The notes: a model not told the origin generated them from the sequence alone. A stretch of DNA of 51,969 bases from Streptomyces odonnellii (GCF_000981895.1 NZ_LATD01000184.1:1-51969); one strand, 5' to 3'; positions 17,670 to 26,778 are shown, numbered from the stretch's first letter. Translations and numbers: made by a program.

Positions 17670-18991
17670 CTACTGTCAGCGACTCGACTGTCCGCGATTC
17701 CGACGCGCTGCGCGCGGACATGGTCAGCGCACTCCGTGATCAGGACGGGATCACGTCCGAGCCTGTCGCCGCTGCCTTCGCCGCAGTGCCCCGGCACCGG
17801 TTCGCGCCGGACGCGCCTCTGGAACTCGCCTACGACCTCCACCGCACCGTGCCGGTCAAGAAAGACGAGAACGGCCTGGACATCAGCGTCATGTCCGCGG
17901 CTCACCTTCAGGCCGTGATGCTGGAGCAGGCCGGCATCGAGCCCGGCATGAGGGTGCTGGAGATCGGATCCGGCGGGTACAACGCCGCGCTCATCCAGGA
18001 ACTCGTGGGCAGCGACGGTGAGGTCACCACGGTCGACATCGACCGTGACATCGTCGACCGCGCCCGGCTGTGCCTGGACGACGCCGGATACACCCAGGTG
18101 AAGACAGTCCTCGCAGACGGCGAGTCCGGTGTTCCCGATGGAGCGCCGTACGACCGGATCATCGTCACCGCGGCCGCATGGGACATCCCCCCGTCGTGGA
18201 TCAGCGGCCTCACAGGGAACGGCCGGCTCGTCGTCCCGCTGACTGTGCACGGCACGACCCGCTCGATCGCGTTCGACCGCGACGGCGAGGGCCTCGTCAG
18301 CCACTCCTACCGTCTGGCGCGCTTCGTGCCCATGCAGGGCGAGGGAGCTGTCAAGGAACGCAAGGCGTTGCTGCGAGACGGCATCGCCGTGCAGACCGAC
18401 GACGCTCGGGTGCCCCTCAACGCGGAGGCCCTGAATCGCGCCCTGGACACACCCAGGCTGCAGTGCTGGTCCGGAGCGGCGTACGACCTGCCCGACGAGC
18501 TGGAGCTGTACCTCACGCTCAATCTGTCGAGCGTCGCCCGGCTGCACGCGTCCAAGGATGTCGTCGGCAGCGGGCTCGTGGACGCATCGGCCCTGCTCGG
18601 TGTACCGGCACTGGTCAGCGAGGACAGCATCGTCTACCGCACGCGCCGCGAGAACGGGGACACCGGCGGCTTCGAAAGCGGCGTAGTCGCCCACGGCCCG
18701 CAGGCCGAAGCGCTCGCGGACCAGTACGTGGAACTGCTCCGGCGCTGGGCCGAGAACCACCGCCGTCGGGGAGCGGCAACGATCACGTACCTGCCGGGTC
18801 CTGCCCCGTCCACCCTGTCCCAGGTCACCGTGCAGAAGCGTCACGGCATTCTCGCAGTGTCCTGGCGCTTAAGAGGCCATGATCACTCGCGCCAAAGAAG
18901 TTCCGGCCCAAATCCGCTCCGCCGACCCTGGCCTCCTAGCTCTCCCGCCTCCCCTCAACTCTTCTTGCCACTTCATCAATACTGCGGCTAA
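17666..18991 (+). CDS. FxLD-type protein-L-isoaspartate-like methyltransferase, aberrant C-terminus
   Basis: A SAM-dependent methyltransferase related to protein-isoaspartate O-methyltransferase, of the type linked to FxLD-class lanthipeptide clusters. ATG 17666 overlaps the XRE stop. The family features are FAAVPRHRFAPDAPLELAYD (about 38-57), SVMSAAHLQAVMLEQAGI and SAM motif I VLEIGSGGYNAALI (about 97-110). The C-terminal accessory domain ends near residue 401 (VSWR). The last 40 residues are Arg/Pro/Ser-rich, unlike the family, and overlap the 3' end of the convergent ATPase gene. This suggests the native 3' end was replaced by insertion of that gene. No FxLD precursor or lanthionine dehydratase is visible nearby. 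Confidence 0.75.
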   Translation: MTTVSDSTVRDSDALRADMVSALRDQDGITSEPVAAAFAAVPRHRFAPDAPLELAYDLHRTVPVKKDENGLDISVMSAAHLQAVMLEQAGIEPGMRVLEIGSGGYNAALIQELVGSDGEVTTVDIDRDIVDRARLCLDDAGYTQVKTVLADGESGVPDGAPYDRIIVTAAAWDIPPSWISGLTGNGRLVVPLTVHGTTRSIAFDRDGEGLVSHSYRLARFVPMQGEGAVKERKALLRDGIAVQTDDARVPLNAEALNRALDTPRLQCWSGAAYDLPDELELYLTLNLSSVARLHASKDVVGSGLVDASALLGVPALVSEDSIVYRTRRENGDTGGFESGVVAHGPQAEALADQYVELLRRWAENHRRRGAATITYLPGPAPSTLSQVTVQKRHGILAVSWRLRGHDHSRQRSSGPNPLRRPWPPSSPASPQLFLPLHQYCG

Positions 18992-21347
18992 GCGCCGAGG
19001 AAACAGCGGGCCAGTCGAACCCACCGTCAGGATGAGGCGCCTCTTCCCAACAGGTATCCAAGTACCCCACGAAGTGACGCGCCCTTTCCAGCCTATCTTC
19101 GATATATCTAACGTCCATGATGATCTCCCTGAAGCCCTCATCAAGGATGGGCGTATCAACCACGACGGCATCAACATAGACAAATTCAGTGACCAACTTC
19201 CGCAGAATGTAAGCGCCTCTTTGCGTAATTCGCAACCGAGTTGGCGCTTCCTCGTCCGCCATGGCGAAATCGCAAAGCTTCGCGCGTTCCGCACGAGAAA
19301 AGGCAGAACTGATCTGCAGGTCACGATATCCCAGCGACTGCAGGTACGAGAATACCTCGCTCTGGAAAACATAGCCCATATCGGAGTGGGGACTTTGAGA
19401 TGACCTCAAACAGTAATCAATCATGTGGGGCACGAGAAAGTGTTCAGATACGTTCAACGAGACCACATCAAACATGTTCGCAACAAACGAGTTATCTGGC
19501 GAGTAATGCTCGTTGTCCCCATAGATCACCGCACGAAGAAATTCATGCAGCGGAATAAAATAGGATCCTCTTTTGATCTTAATTTCAAGAATTTTACCCG
19601 TGTCCACATGGCCGCTGCCGACGAAGATCGTTAGCAAGTCAAGGGCGTCACGAACATTTCCCGCACTGACGTTATCGATACACTCTGCCAGAGAGGGATT
19701 GCGATCGATGGAGTCGGTGATTACCTCAATATATTCGAGCAGAAGATGACTTTCTACGGACACGCCCTCCCCGGAAAGAGATAAACCGCCATCGCGCAGT
19801 TGCTCCAGAGCGAATTCAAGGCGCTTCTGTACTACAAGGTCGATTCGGGGAGGCGAGATAGTGAAAACGCGGTTCTGATAGGCACTCAGAGAGCCCTGCC
19901 TTCGACTCTTGTTGTAGGTGGAAGGCCGCAACGTAACAAAGCAAGTGACTGGCCAAGTCTCTGCCATACTCTGAGCGATAAGGAATACCTCTTCCTGAAA
20001 GTCGTCCTGCCTTTGGTCAATGTTGTCCAAGAAGATGACTACGGTCCTGCGCTCGCCAGATGTTAGGTGCTCGATGGCCTTTTTGAGATGGCCACTCTTG
20101 TTTTCAATCTTCGCAGCTAGAAGTTCCACCTCTTTCAGGCGGTAGGCTGCTGGATCCGCCTCGCGCAGAAAGCCGTAGATACCCTCCCGAAGGGCCAGCA
20201 ACTCACCGTGATAAATTCCTCGAACAAAGGCATCACTTGCAAGGTTCAAATGATATTTATCGCGAAGTTGACGCTCGAATGAGTCGAGAACATAGTTCTG
20301 CAAATCGGTACGCAGGGCTGGCTCCCTACCGAAGTCAACGTAGAGAACAATCCCTCGCTTTAACTCCTCGCTCGCCTCCACTGACACCAGGTTCTTGATG
20401 AAGCTCGTTTTACCGACGCCAACGTCTCCAAGCAGGATTACGGGCCTCTTTGTTACACTTTTCGCCAACACGGCGTTGAGCAGGTCTTTGGAAACACCCC
20501 TCTTGTCGCTCGCAGACGTGACAGTCTTTTTAACTCCCTGCCCGGATGCAGTGTAACGGTTTTTTAGGATTTCCTTGCTGATCAAGGCATACTGAGAGAG
20601 CGCACCACTGCTGCAATAGCATTTCTCAATGAACTCATCTTTAAAATCCTCATCTTTTACGAGGTCCTGCAAAAAAATCTCGCCAAGAGTCCTGAGCTCG
20701 TGTTCTAGTTCATTCCTCCTCTTAACTCCTGGATAGCGAAGAAGTCGGCGGGACAGCTTCTCCGGCGGAGGGGTTAGCGCCTCACTGGTGACGCGACTTT
20801 CGAGATACCTCCGCTCAATTGCAGGGTAAGAAAGGCAATTCCAGAGTGTTTGAAAGTCATCTCTCATTTCGGCGAGGCTGCGGAAAATAATTGCGCGCCC
20901 GCGCGTTGGCGGGACGCCATCTATGCGACTTCCGATGAAAGCAACGAGCTGGCGGCCGTTGCAGGCAACGGCTATTGGAATTCCTCGACTCGTGCAGTAC
21001 CCTCCAACCTGCTTTAGGGCAGCGTCTAAGTTTCCGTTGTTTCGAGCCAGCGTGGGCAGTGAGATTTCCCTCGCCTTGGCATCTACTGGCAACTCAAAAT
21101 GAAGGCCCTCCTTTTTGGCCTCCACAATCATCTGACGCTTAGGCAGACCTAGAACGTAGTCGGCATACAAGCCGTCATGACTTTCCTCGGGCGTACATTG
21201 ATCTTTGGGCCATTGCAGGGCATCGAAAACGATTCGATCGATCAGATGCAGACGCGTGGTCGCCTCATTCCGACTCCCGGAGTCGTCATCAGAAGAAGCT
21301 AAGCCTGAAATGACTTCGAATCCGATCTCGTATTTTGACGCGGCCAC
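18936..21347 (-). CDS. PD-(D/E)XK-like nuclease fused to P-loop NTPase, putative defence protein
   Basis: A protein of about 803 residues. GTG 21347 is chosen because GGGGGA precedes it by six bases; TTG 21353 is an alternative. Numbering is from the GTG. Residues 25-175 resemble the HsdR/Mrr-type nuclease fold: D63 (ADYVLGLP), E76-A-K78 (IVEAKK), LPTLARNNGNLDAALKQVGG and YC-x7-VACNGRQLVAF. A linker of about 100 residues follows. A P-loop NTPase begins with ILLGDVGVGKTSF (Walker A 307-314) and has Walker B VVIFLDNID (436-444), then CFVTLRPSTYNKSRR, suggesting a STAND/AAA-type arginine sensor. The remaining 300 residues are helical, perhaps sensor repeats. GC is visibly lower than its neighbours, so recent transfer is likely. 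A role in phage or plasmid defence is inferred. Confidence 0.7.
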   Translation of the reverse strand: MAASKYEIGFEVISGLASSDDDSGSRNEATTRLHLIDRIVFDALQWPKDQCTPEESHDGLYADYVLGLPKRQMIVEAKKEGLHFELPVDAKAREISLPTLARNNGNLDAALKQVGGYCTSRGIPIAVACNGRQLVAFIGSRIDGVPPTRGRAIIFRSLAEMRDDFQTLWNCLSYPAIERRYLESRVTSEALTPPPEKLSRRLLRYPGVKRRNELEHELRTLGEIFLQDLVKDEDFKDEFIEKCYCSSGALSQYALISKEILKNRYTASGQGVKKTVTSASDKRGVSKDLLNAVLAKSVTKRPVILLGDVGVGKTSFIKNLVSVEASEELKRGIVLYVDFGREPALRTDLQNYVLDSFERQLRDKYHLNLASDAFVRGIYHGELLALREGIYGFLREADPAAYRLKEVELLAAKIENKSGHLKKAIEHLTSGERRTVVIFLDNIDQRQDDFQEEVFLIAQSMAETWPVTCFVTLRPSTYNKSRRQGSLSAYQNRVFTISPPRIDLVVQKRLEFALEQLRDGGLSLSGEGVSVESHLLLEYIEVITDSIDRNPSLAECIDNVSAGNVRDALDLLTIFVGSGHVDTGKILEIKIKRGSYFIPLHEFLRAVIYGDNEHYSPDNSFVANMFDVVSLNVSEHFLVPHMIDYCLRSSQSPHSDMGYVFQSEVFSYLQSLGYRDLQISSAFSRAERAKLCDFAMADEEAPTRLRITQRGAYILRKLVTEFVYVDAVVVDTPILDEGFREIIMDVRYIEDRLERARHFVGYLDTCWEEAPHPDGGFDWPAVSSALSRSIDEVARRVEGRRES

Positions 21348-21421
21348 GACCAATCCCCCTGTTAATCAAAAGCCCCAGATAAGCTATGGTAACCGGCGCC
21401 TAGTGCTTCGCGACCCTCTTT

Positions 21422-21922
21422 GTGTCAAAGTGCTCGCGAGAACCTCCCGACGCTCCGCTCATGCGACTGGCGTCGTACAGAGTCCGTGCGCCCCACCGCC
21501 GAGAGGACACCCCGGCAGCCACTCGCCGCAAGGGCTGGGCAGCATCCGTCCTCAACCGGGAGCAGCCGGACCCGAACGGTCCCAGCAACGTCACCTTCTA
21601 TCACTATCGGTTGAAGGTGACGGGCACGCCGGTCGTCAAGGGCTCGCCGAAGGTCGGCGGGTACGTGACCGCCGACCCGGGCAAGTGGGTCCCGGATGCG
21701 AAGTTCAGCTACCAGTGGCTCGTGAACGGCAAGCCGGTGGCGGGCGCCACCAGGTCGCGGTTCCACCTTGTGGGAAAGTACCTGGGCGACAGGGTGAGCG
21801 TTCAGGTGACCGGCACATGGGCCAACGGGACGTCCAGCACAGTCGAGTCGAGGCCGGTGACGGTGACGGTCGGTCATGTACGGCACCGGCACGAAGAGGT
21901 GCGGGGTCACCACACGCACTGA
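21422..21922 (+). pseudogene. Fragment of a secreted protein with an Ig-like/PKD-like domain
   Basis: Between about 21610 and 21880 the frame encodes a beta-sandwich module typical of secreted Streptomyces proteins: GSPKVGGYVTADPGKWVP, FSYQWLVNGKPVAGAT, GDRVSVQVTGTW and ESRPVTVTV. There is no signal peptide, catalytic domain or convincing start upstream; the N-terminal 60 residues look random. It is probably the 3' remnant of a larger exported enzyme or adhesin lost when the neighbouring low-GC gene arrived. Confidence 0.5.
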
Positions 21923-22376
21923 CCCCTGTTGTGGCGACGTGGCCGGGCCGCACCACCGGCGCGTCGCGGCGGTGACGCTCACCATCCGCTGGATCACCGC
22001 CACTTCGGACGGATCACGGCCACTTCGGACGCGCCCCTCGCACGTCCGGTACGGATCGCCACGCCGATGGCCCGGCAACGGCCGGCGGGCCCCGCAGGTC
22101 GACCAGGGGGTTGCCGGGGTCTCGGCGAAGTGGCGAACATCCGTTTTCCGCCCTTGAGCGCCAGCTCAACTTCCGTGCCGGAGAACGCACATGCGCCGGT
22201 GGGAAAGGGCGTACGGGCCGGGTTCTCAAGGCCCGTGAAAGTGAAGCGTCGATAGACTCGTGGCGTTGATGCGGCCAATGACGGCCGATGGCGGTCGGTG
22301 GCGGTCGGTAGCCGTCGATAACGGTCAATGTTCGCCGGTACGGCGCCAGCGGGCGGACGGGGAGGGAGGGACGCCG
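21923..22376. other. Intergenic stretch with a 20-bp tandem duplication
   Basis: No gene is recognised in these 450 bases. They contain two adjacent 20-base copies (21991-22010 and 22011-22030) of GGATCACSGCCACTTCGGAC differing at one base, and further down a run of short CGGTCGGTGG-like repeats (about 22280-22325). Confidence 0.6.
21991..22030. repeat. 20-bp tandem repeat, two copies
   Basis: GGATCACCGCCACTTCGGAC is followed directly by GGATCACGGCCACTTCGGAC, with one mismatch. It lies in non-coding sequence between a remnant and a hypothetical gene. No function is evident. Confidence 0.85.
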
Positions 22377-22937
22377 GTGTGCAAGGTGGATCGCGACGCC
22401 GCAGCAGTGACTGCGGCGGCAGCTCTGACGACCGCCCACCCGCATCTGAGCCACGAGGCTTCTCCGCATCCGGCGCTGGAAGGGTGCGAGGGCGTCGGGT
22501 GGTTGTCCGTCTCCGGCTGCGCGGTCGATGTCCCGGTCATCCTGCGCGGGCTGCTCGACCCCGACGCGGCCGAGATGGCCGAACGAGCACTGGACTGGCT
22601 CGTCATGTCAAGTCCGATGTCCATCAGTGCCACGATGCCGGCGGTCCTCCCGTACCTGCTGCGGCTGACCGCCGACCCATCGGCCCCACGCCGGAACGAG
22701 TTGTTCGGGCTCGTACTCGTGGCCGCCGCCCTGTCCGCACAGACCAACCCCGCCAGCGCATGGGATTTGGCGGTCAGCGGCCCTGAGCAGGACCATCCTG
22801 AACGGGCCCTGTGCCGAGCGGCATTCGTCGCCGACGCGGCCTGGGTGCGACGCCTGCTGGCCGACGACGAACTGCTGGCCGGCCTTCATCTGGATGAGGG
22901 CGACCGGGCGTCACTGGTTCAGGTGGCCGGACTGTAA
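22377..22937 (+). CDS. Hypothetical protein, HEAT-like helical
   Basis: A 186-residue alanine-rich helical protein with no recognised catalytic motif. GTG 22377 has a purine-rich GGGGAGGGAGGG site about eight bases upstream; longer starts exist but lack one. The helices (LLDPDAAEMAERALDWLVMS, AVLPYLLRLTADPSAPRRNE) resemble HEAT-like repeats of Streptomyces hypotheticals, some of which sit beside toxin or immunity genes. No partner is visible here, so no function is assigned. Confidence 0.6.
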   Translation: MCKVDRDAAAVTAAAALTTAHPHLSHEASPHPALEGCEGVGWLSVSGCAVDVPVILRGLLDPDAAEMAERALDWLVMSSPMSISATMPAVLPYLLRLTADPSAPRRNELFGLVLVAAALSAQTNPASAWDLAVSGPEQDHPERALCRAAFVADAAWVRRLLADDELLAGLHLDEGDRASLVQVAGL

Positions 22938-23160
22938 CGCGCAAAGCGTCCCGGGCAAGCCGACAGCGACTGCCGCCGGGCTGCTCGGGCAAACCGACTA
23001 CCACTGCCGTCGGGCTCCGGTCCCCGATGGCCGGCCGGCCTCGGCTGTCGGCCCGGAAGGGCCCGGAAGGCTCGGGCACACCAACACGCCAACGTCCCGC
23101 CCGACCGCACAGCAGCCCACCAGACCGCCGGACCCAGCCCACCGGCCCAGCACCGCGCCA

Positions 23161-24414
23161 TCAGCCGAACAGCGTCGAACCGAGCGGGCGTTGCCGGTCG
23201 AAGCCGGGGAGGATCAGGAACGTCGCGCTGGCGGTCGTGGTCGTGAACGGCAGCAGCGCGTCGGAGGTGTCCATACGGGTGAGCGTGGCCGTGAAGGTCC
23301 GCAGGTCGTTCTGGAAGCTGATGAAGAGCAGGCCGGGGGCGGGCTCGTCGGTGCTGTACGAGCGGCGGAGCATGAGGCCGACGCCGACCACGGTGGGGTG
23401 CGCCCTGCGCACATGGGCGTCCACGGGTACGAGATAGCGCCCGTCGGGCGTCTTGGCGCCCAGTTCCGGGCCGGAGGCCACGGCGCCGCCGGAGAGGGGT
23501 ACGCCGCTGGACCGGCGCCGCCCGAAGACCGCCTCCTGCTCGGCGACGGACAGGGCGGCGAACCGTTTCAGGTCGAGTTCCATGCGCCGCAGTACGGCCA
23601 GGGTGCCGCCGGCGACCGCGGGGGGCCCGGCCAGCCACAGGTCACGTTCCTGCTCGGCGGTCGTGTGCGGGCCCACGATGCCGTCTATGAAACCGAGCAG
23701 GTTGCGCGGTGCGGTACGGCCCTCGGCGACCGGCACGTTCGTACCGCGGCGTCCGGACTGCCGCCAGCGTTCACGTACGCGGTCGCCGGCCTGGTCCAGG
23801 AGCGCGGCGGCGACGACCGGTACGACCAGCGCGTCGCCGGCGCAGATCTGTATCAGCAGATCACCGCCGCGTGCCCGCGAGGCGATCCGCTCGCGGGAGA
23901 ACCGCGGGAGGTCGTCCGCGCCAGGCAGTGAAGCACCGGACGGTGTGGCACCGGGCAGCGAAGCACCGGACGGTGAGGAACCGGGCAATGACGCACCGGC
24001 CGCCCGCACCAGCCGCGGCCCCACGCCGACGGTCACGGTCAGGTCGCCCGGGGACAGGCCCAGCAGCCGCGGGTCGGACCCGGCGGTGAGGGCACGGATG
24101 GTCTCGCCGAGTTCGGCCAGTAACGGGCCGGGCGCCACCCCGGTGCCGAGGTCGGCCACCACGGCCAGCAGGTTGCGCTGGGCCGACCGCGGAAGCGTGA
24201 CGCCCGCCTGATGCCGGCCCGTAGCCGGAACCGACTCCGACTCGGCCGCGGCCGCCCTCTCCGGATCCGGCGTGTCCCCGGCCGCCGCGGAAGGACCGGA
24301 CCGACCCGGCCCGGCGGAGTCCCATGAGCACCCGGCGAGAAGACCGGCGGCCACCGTGGCGCCGGTGACATCGAGGAACGCGCGGCGTGACGGATGGCGA
24401 TCGGCGCGGTGCAT
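23161..24414 (-). CDS. Dyp-type heme peroxidase, Tat-exported lipoprotein
   Basis: A 417-residue dye-decolorizing peroxidase. ATG 24414 is chosen because it opens a Tat signal (SRRAFLDVTG) followed by a hydrophobic run and a lipobox (LLAGC, C29). It is therefore probably exported folded and lipid-anchored. The DyP motif GFIDG (241-245, catalytic D244) is present. H334 in VDAHVRRAHP is the likely heme ligand and R350/R351 in MLRRSYS the distal arginine. A low-complexity insert with three ten-residue repeats (GASLPG...PS) sits at about 139-168, between the first DyP strands. It is divergent from the beta-helix lipoprotein with about 110 bases between starts. No encapsulin or efeUO genes are adjacent. 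Confidence 0.88.
   Translation of the reverse strand: MHRADRHPSRRAFLDVTGATVAAGLLAGCSWDSAGPGRSGPSAAAGDTPDPERAAAAESESVPATGRHQAGVTLPRSAQRNLLAVVADLGTGVAPGPLLAELGETIRALTAGSDPRLLGLSPGDLTVTVGVGPRLVRAAGASLPGSSPSGASLPGATPSGASLPGADDLPRFSRERIASRARGGDLLIQICAGDALVVPVVAAALLDQAGDRVRERWRQSGRRGTNVPVAEGRTAPRNLLGFIDGIVGPHTTAEQERDLWLAGPPAVAGGTLAVLRRMELDLKRFAALSVAEQEAVFGRRRSSGVPLSGGAVASGPELGAKTPDGRYLVPVDAHVRRAHPTVVGVGLMLRRSYSTDEPAPGLLFISFQNDLRTFTATLTRMDTSDALLPFTTTTASATFLILPGFDRQRPLGSTLFG
23911..23997. repeat. In-frame 30-bp tandem repeat inside the DyP gene
   Basis: Three in-frame 30-base units encode GASLPGSSPS, GASLPGATPS and GASLPGADDL. The unit on the plus strand is close to GGCAGCGAAGCACCGGACGG. Length variation here would keep the frame. 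Confidence 0.8.
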
Positions 24415-24523
24415 GATGTGCAGAGTGCCACACCGGCCTCCCGCCCGCGGCTCAACCTCCTGGTTCCGGCCGTCCAACCTCCCTGTACCGGCGGGGAATT
24501 CGCCACCATGCCAGACTGGGATC

Positions 24524-25867
24524 ATGTCTCGATCAGCTCTTCGCGTGATGGCGGCGGTACTGGGCGCACTGACACTGGTGGCCGGCTGCGGCAGCGGTGG
24601 CGGCGACAGCGGATCGGACAAGGGCCGGCGGGCGGACGGCGCGCGGGTGACAATCCGTGTGCCCGGCGACGCCCCGACGATCTCGGACGCGGTGTCCCTG
24701 GCCCAGCCCGGTGACCTGGTGCTGGTGGCTCCTGGGGTGTACCACGAGTCGGTGAAGATCGACACGGCTCGCATCACGCTGCGCGGCGAGTCCCGGGCCA
24801 AGGTGGTCATCGACGGGCGGTTACGGCAGCCCAACGGGGTGGTCGTCGCGGCGCCCGGGGTGGCCGTGGAGAACCTGACCGTGCGGCACAACACGCAGAA
24901 CGGGGTGCTGGTCACCGGTTCGGCGGCGGCGGTCGCCGGACTGCCGGGGAGCGGCGGCTACGACACCGGCGACGAACCCGTCAGCTTTCTGAAGTCGTTC
25001 CTGGTCTCGCATGTGACCGCGACCCGCAACGGCCTGTACGGCATCTACGCGTTCTCCGCGCAGAACGGTGTCATCGAGCACTCCTACACTTCGGGCGCGG
25101 CGGACTCGGGGATCTATGTCGGCCAGTGCAAGCCGTGCCGGATCGTGGTGCGGGACAACGTCTCCGAACTCAACGCGGTCGGTTACGAAGGCACCAACGC
25201 CGGCGGCGACATGTATGTGGTCGGCAACCGTCTGGTCGGCAACCGCGTCGGGCTGACCACCAACTCCGACCACCAGGAGAAACTGCTCCCGCAGCGCGAC
25301 GCCGTCGTCGCCGGCAACCTGATCACGGACAACCAGCAGACCCGGACCCCCGAACAGGCCGACGGCGGCTGGGGCATCGGTATCGGCGTCGACGGCGGCA
25401 GCGACAACCAGTTCATCCGCAACCGGATCACCGGCAACACCAACGCCGGGCTCGTGATCACCGCGACCGCCGACCTGACGGCGGACCGCAACCGGATCAC
25501 GGACAACACCTTCACCGCCAACGGCGTCGACGTCGGCTGGACGTTCCCCACCGCCACCCGCGGACAGGGCAACTGCCTGCGAGGGAACGCGCTTCGGACG
25601 ACCGTACCCGCAGGGCTCGCGGACACCGCGTCCTGTCCGGTTCCCGCCAACGCGCCCACGCCGTCCGGCAGTTGGGCGAGACCGACGGCGCCCGCGGGCA
25701 TCCCCTTCACCGACGTGGCCACGCCCGGCCCGCAGCCGGAGCTCCCGCGTGCCACCACGACCGGCGCCACCGTCGTACCGAACGTGCCGGCGCTGCCGGA
25801 CATCGCGGGCATCGCGCTGCCGTCGCCGTCGCTGCTCGCCGCCGGTGCGCGGGTGCAAACCTCGTGA
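24524..25867 (+). CDS. Right-handed beta-helix lipoprotein (NosD/pectate-lyase-like)
   Basis: A 447-residue exported protein. ATG 24524 opens a lipoprotein signal peptide ending in the lipobox LVAGC (C22); the frame is open to 24272, but those residues lack a signal. The body (about 45-375) has beta-helix character: ISDAVSLAQPGDLVLVAPGV, VENLTVRHNTQNGVLVTGS, then repeated N/D-rich turns such as DNQFIRNRITGNTNAGLVI. This is the NosD/parallel beta-helix repeat pattern. The C-terminal 90 residues are proline/threonine-rich. It may bind or cleave a polysaccharide; no catalytic residues can be assigned. It is divergent from the DyP peroxidase. Confidence 0.85.
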   Translation: MSRSALRVMAAVLGALTLVAGCGSGGGDSGSDKGRRADGARVTIRVPGDAPTISDAVSLAQPGDLVLVAPGVYHESVKIDTARITLRGESRAKVVIDGRLRQPNGVVVAAPGVAVENLTVRHNTQNGVLVTGSAAAVAGLPGSGGYDTGDEPVSFLKSFLVSHVTATRNGLYGIYAFSAQNGVIEHSYTSGAADSGIYVGQCKPCRIVVRDNVSELNAVGYEGTNAGGDMYVVGNRLVGNRVGLTTNSDHQEKLLPQRDAVVAGNLITDNQQTRTPEQADGGWGIGIGVDGGSDNQFIRNRITGNTNAGLVITATADLTADRNRITDNTFTANGVDVGWTFPTATRGQGNCLRGNALRTTVPAGLADTASCPVPANAPTPSGSWARPTAPAGIPFTDVATPGPQPELPRATTTGATVVPNVPALPDIAGIALPSPSLLAAGARVQTS

Positions 25868-25890
25868 GCGGGGCTACGGCGCCGACGGGC

Positions 25891-26778
25891 TTACGGTGCC
25901 GGTGTGACGCCTGGGACCGGCTGGACGGGCACGTACGCCCGGTTGTCGAAGTCGAAGACCACCGGCTGCGGCTCGGAGGCGATATCGGCCTGAACCCGGT
26001 ACATGGTGCCGTCCGAGCCGAGCCAGTAGCGCACGGTCTGTGACGTACCGGCCTTGGTATCGGCGTCCGGCCCGTTCATGATGTCGGTGCGATGGCCGTG
26101 CACCTCGTCCTGCCCGACCCAAGCGGCGCCGCTCTGCGGCAGCAGCGCGGCGTTGTCCGGCCGGTCGCTGCCGAGGCCGAGCGCGATGGCCAGCGCGCTG
26201 TCCAGGGTCATGCCGGATGTCCGCAGCGGACGGCTGTACCAGCCGGACGTCGGCGGCGACGCAGGTGCCGCAGCCGGGGGGTCCGTCATGGGGTGGACGA
26301 GGACGGTGGTGTCCGTCCACTGGATCAGCCCGTCGCTGGACGTGTCGCGCCCGGTCCCGCGCACCACCCCGTAACCGGTGTGGGTGCGGTAGTCGACGGA
26401 TCCGGTGACGACCAGCCCGCCGGCGGCGTTCGGTACGGTGATCGTCACCGCCCGGCCACGCGCCTGGTAGTTGAGGAACCGCGTGATCGCCAGCCGGTTC
26501 ACCTCGTCCGAGGTCAACGCCCGCGGGGCGGTGGCGTCACCGCTGTTGCCGAGAAGGACGAAGGCGGTGGTCGCGGCGGCCGTGATGCCGAGGGCGGCGG
26601 CTGCCACCCAGCGTAACCCTGGCCACCGGCGGCGCCGGCCCGCCTCGCGCCCCGGGAGGCCCGGCCGCTTGATGTCGACGCTCCGCCTTCTGCTGCTACG
26701 CGTTCTGATGCTCCGCACGCGGCGCGAGCGTAACAGGTCTGCGCGGAGGCACCGCCAAACTCTACGTTCACGGGACAT
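25891..26778 (-). CDS. Membrane-anchored hypothetical protein
   Basis: A 295-residue protein with a very basic N-terminus (about 1-52, about half arginine or lysine) and one membrane segment (WVAAAALGITAAATTAFVLL, about 57-76). An extracytoplasmic domain of about 215 residues follows. That domain contains LTSDEVNRLAITRFLNYQAR and GSVDYRTHTGYGVV, similar in flavour to Streptomyces LppX/LolA-like membrane proteins. ATG 26778 is close to the divergent surface-protein gene. The function is not known. Confidence 0.65.
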   Translation of the reverse strand: MSRERRVWRCLRADLLRSRRVRSIRTRSSRRRSVDIKRPGLPGREAGRRRRWPGLRWVAAAALGITAAATTAFVLLGNSGDATAPRALTSDEVNRLAITRFLNYQARGRAVTITVPNAAGGLVVTGSVDYRTHTGYGVVRGTGRDTSSDGLIQWTDTTVLVHPMTDPPAAAPASPPTSGWYSRPLRTSGMTLDSALAIALGLGSDRPDNAALLPQSGAAWVGQDEVHGHRTDIMNGPDADTKAGTSQTVRYWLGSDGTMYRVQADIASEPQPVVFDFDNRAYVPVQPVPGVTPAP

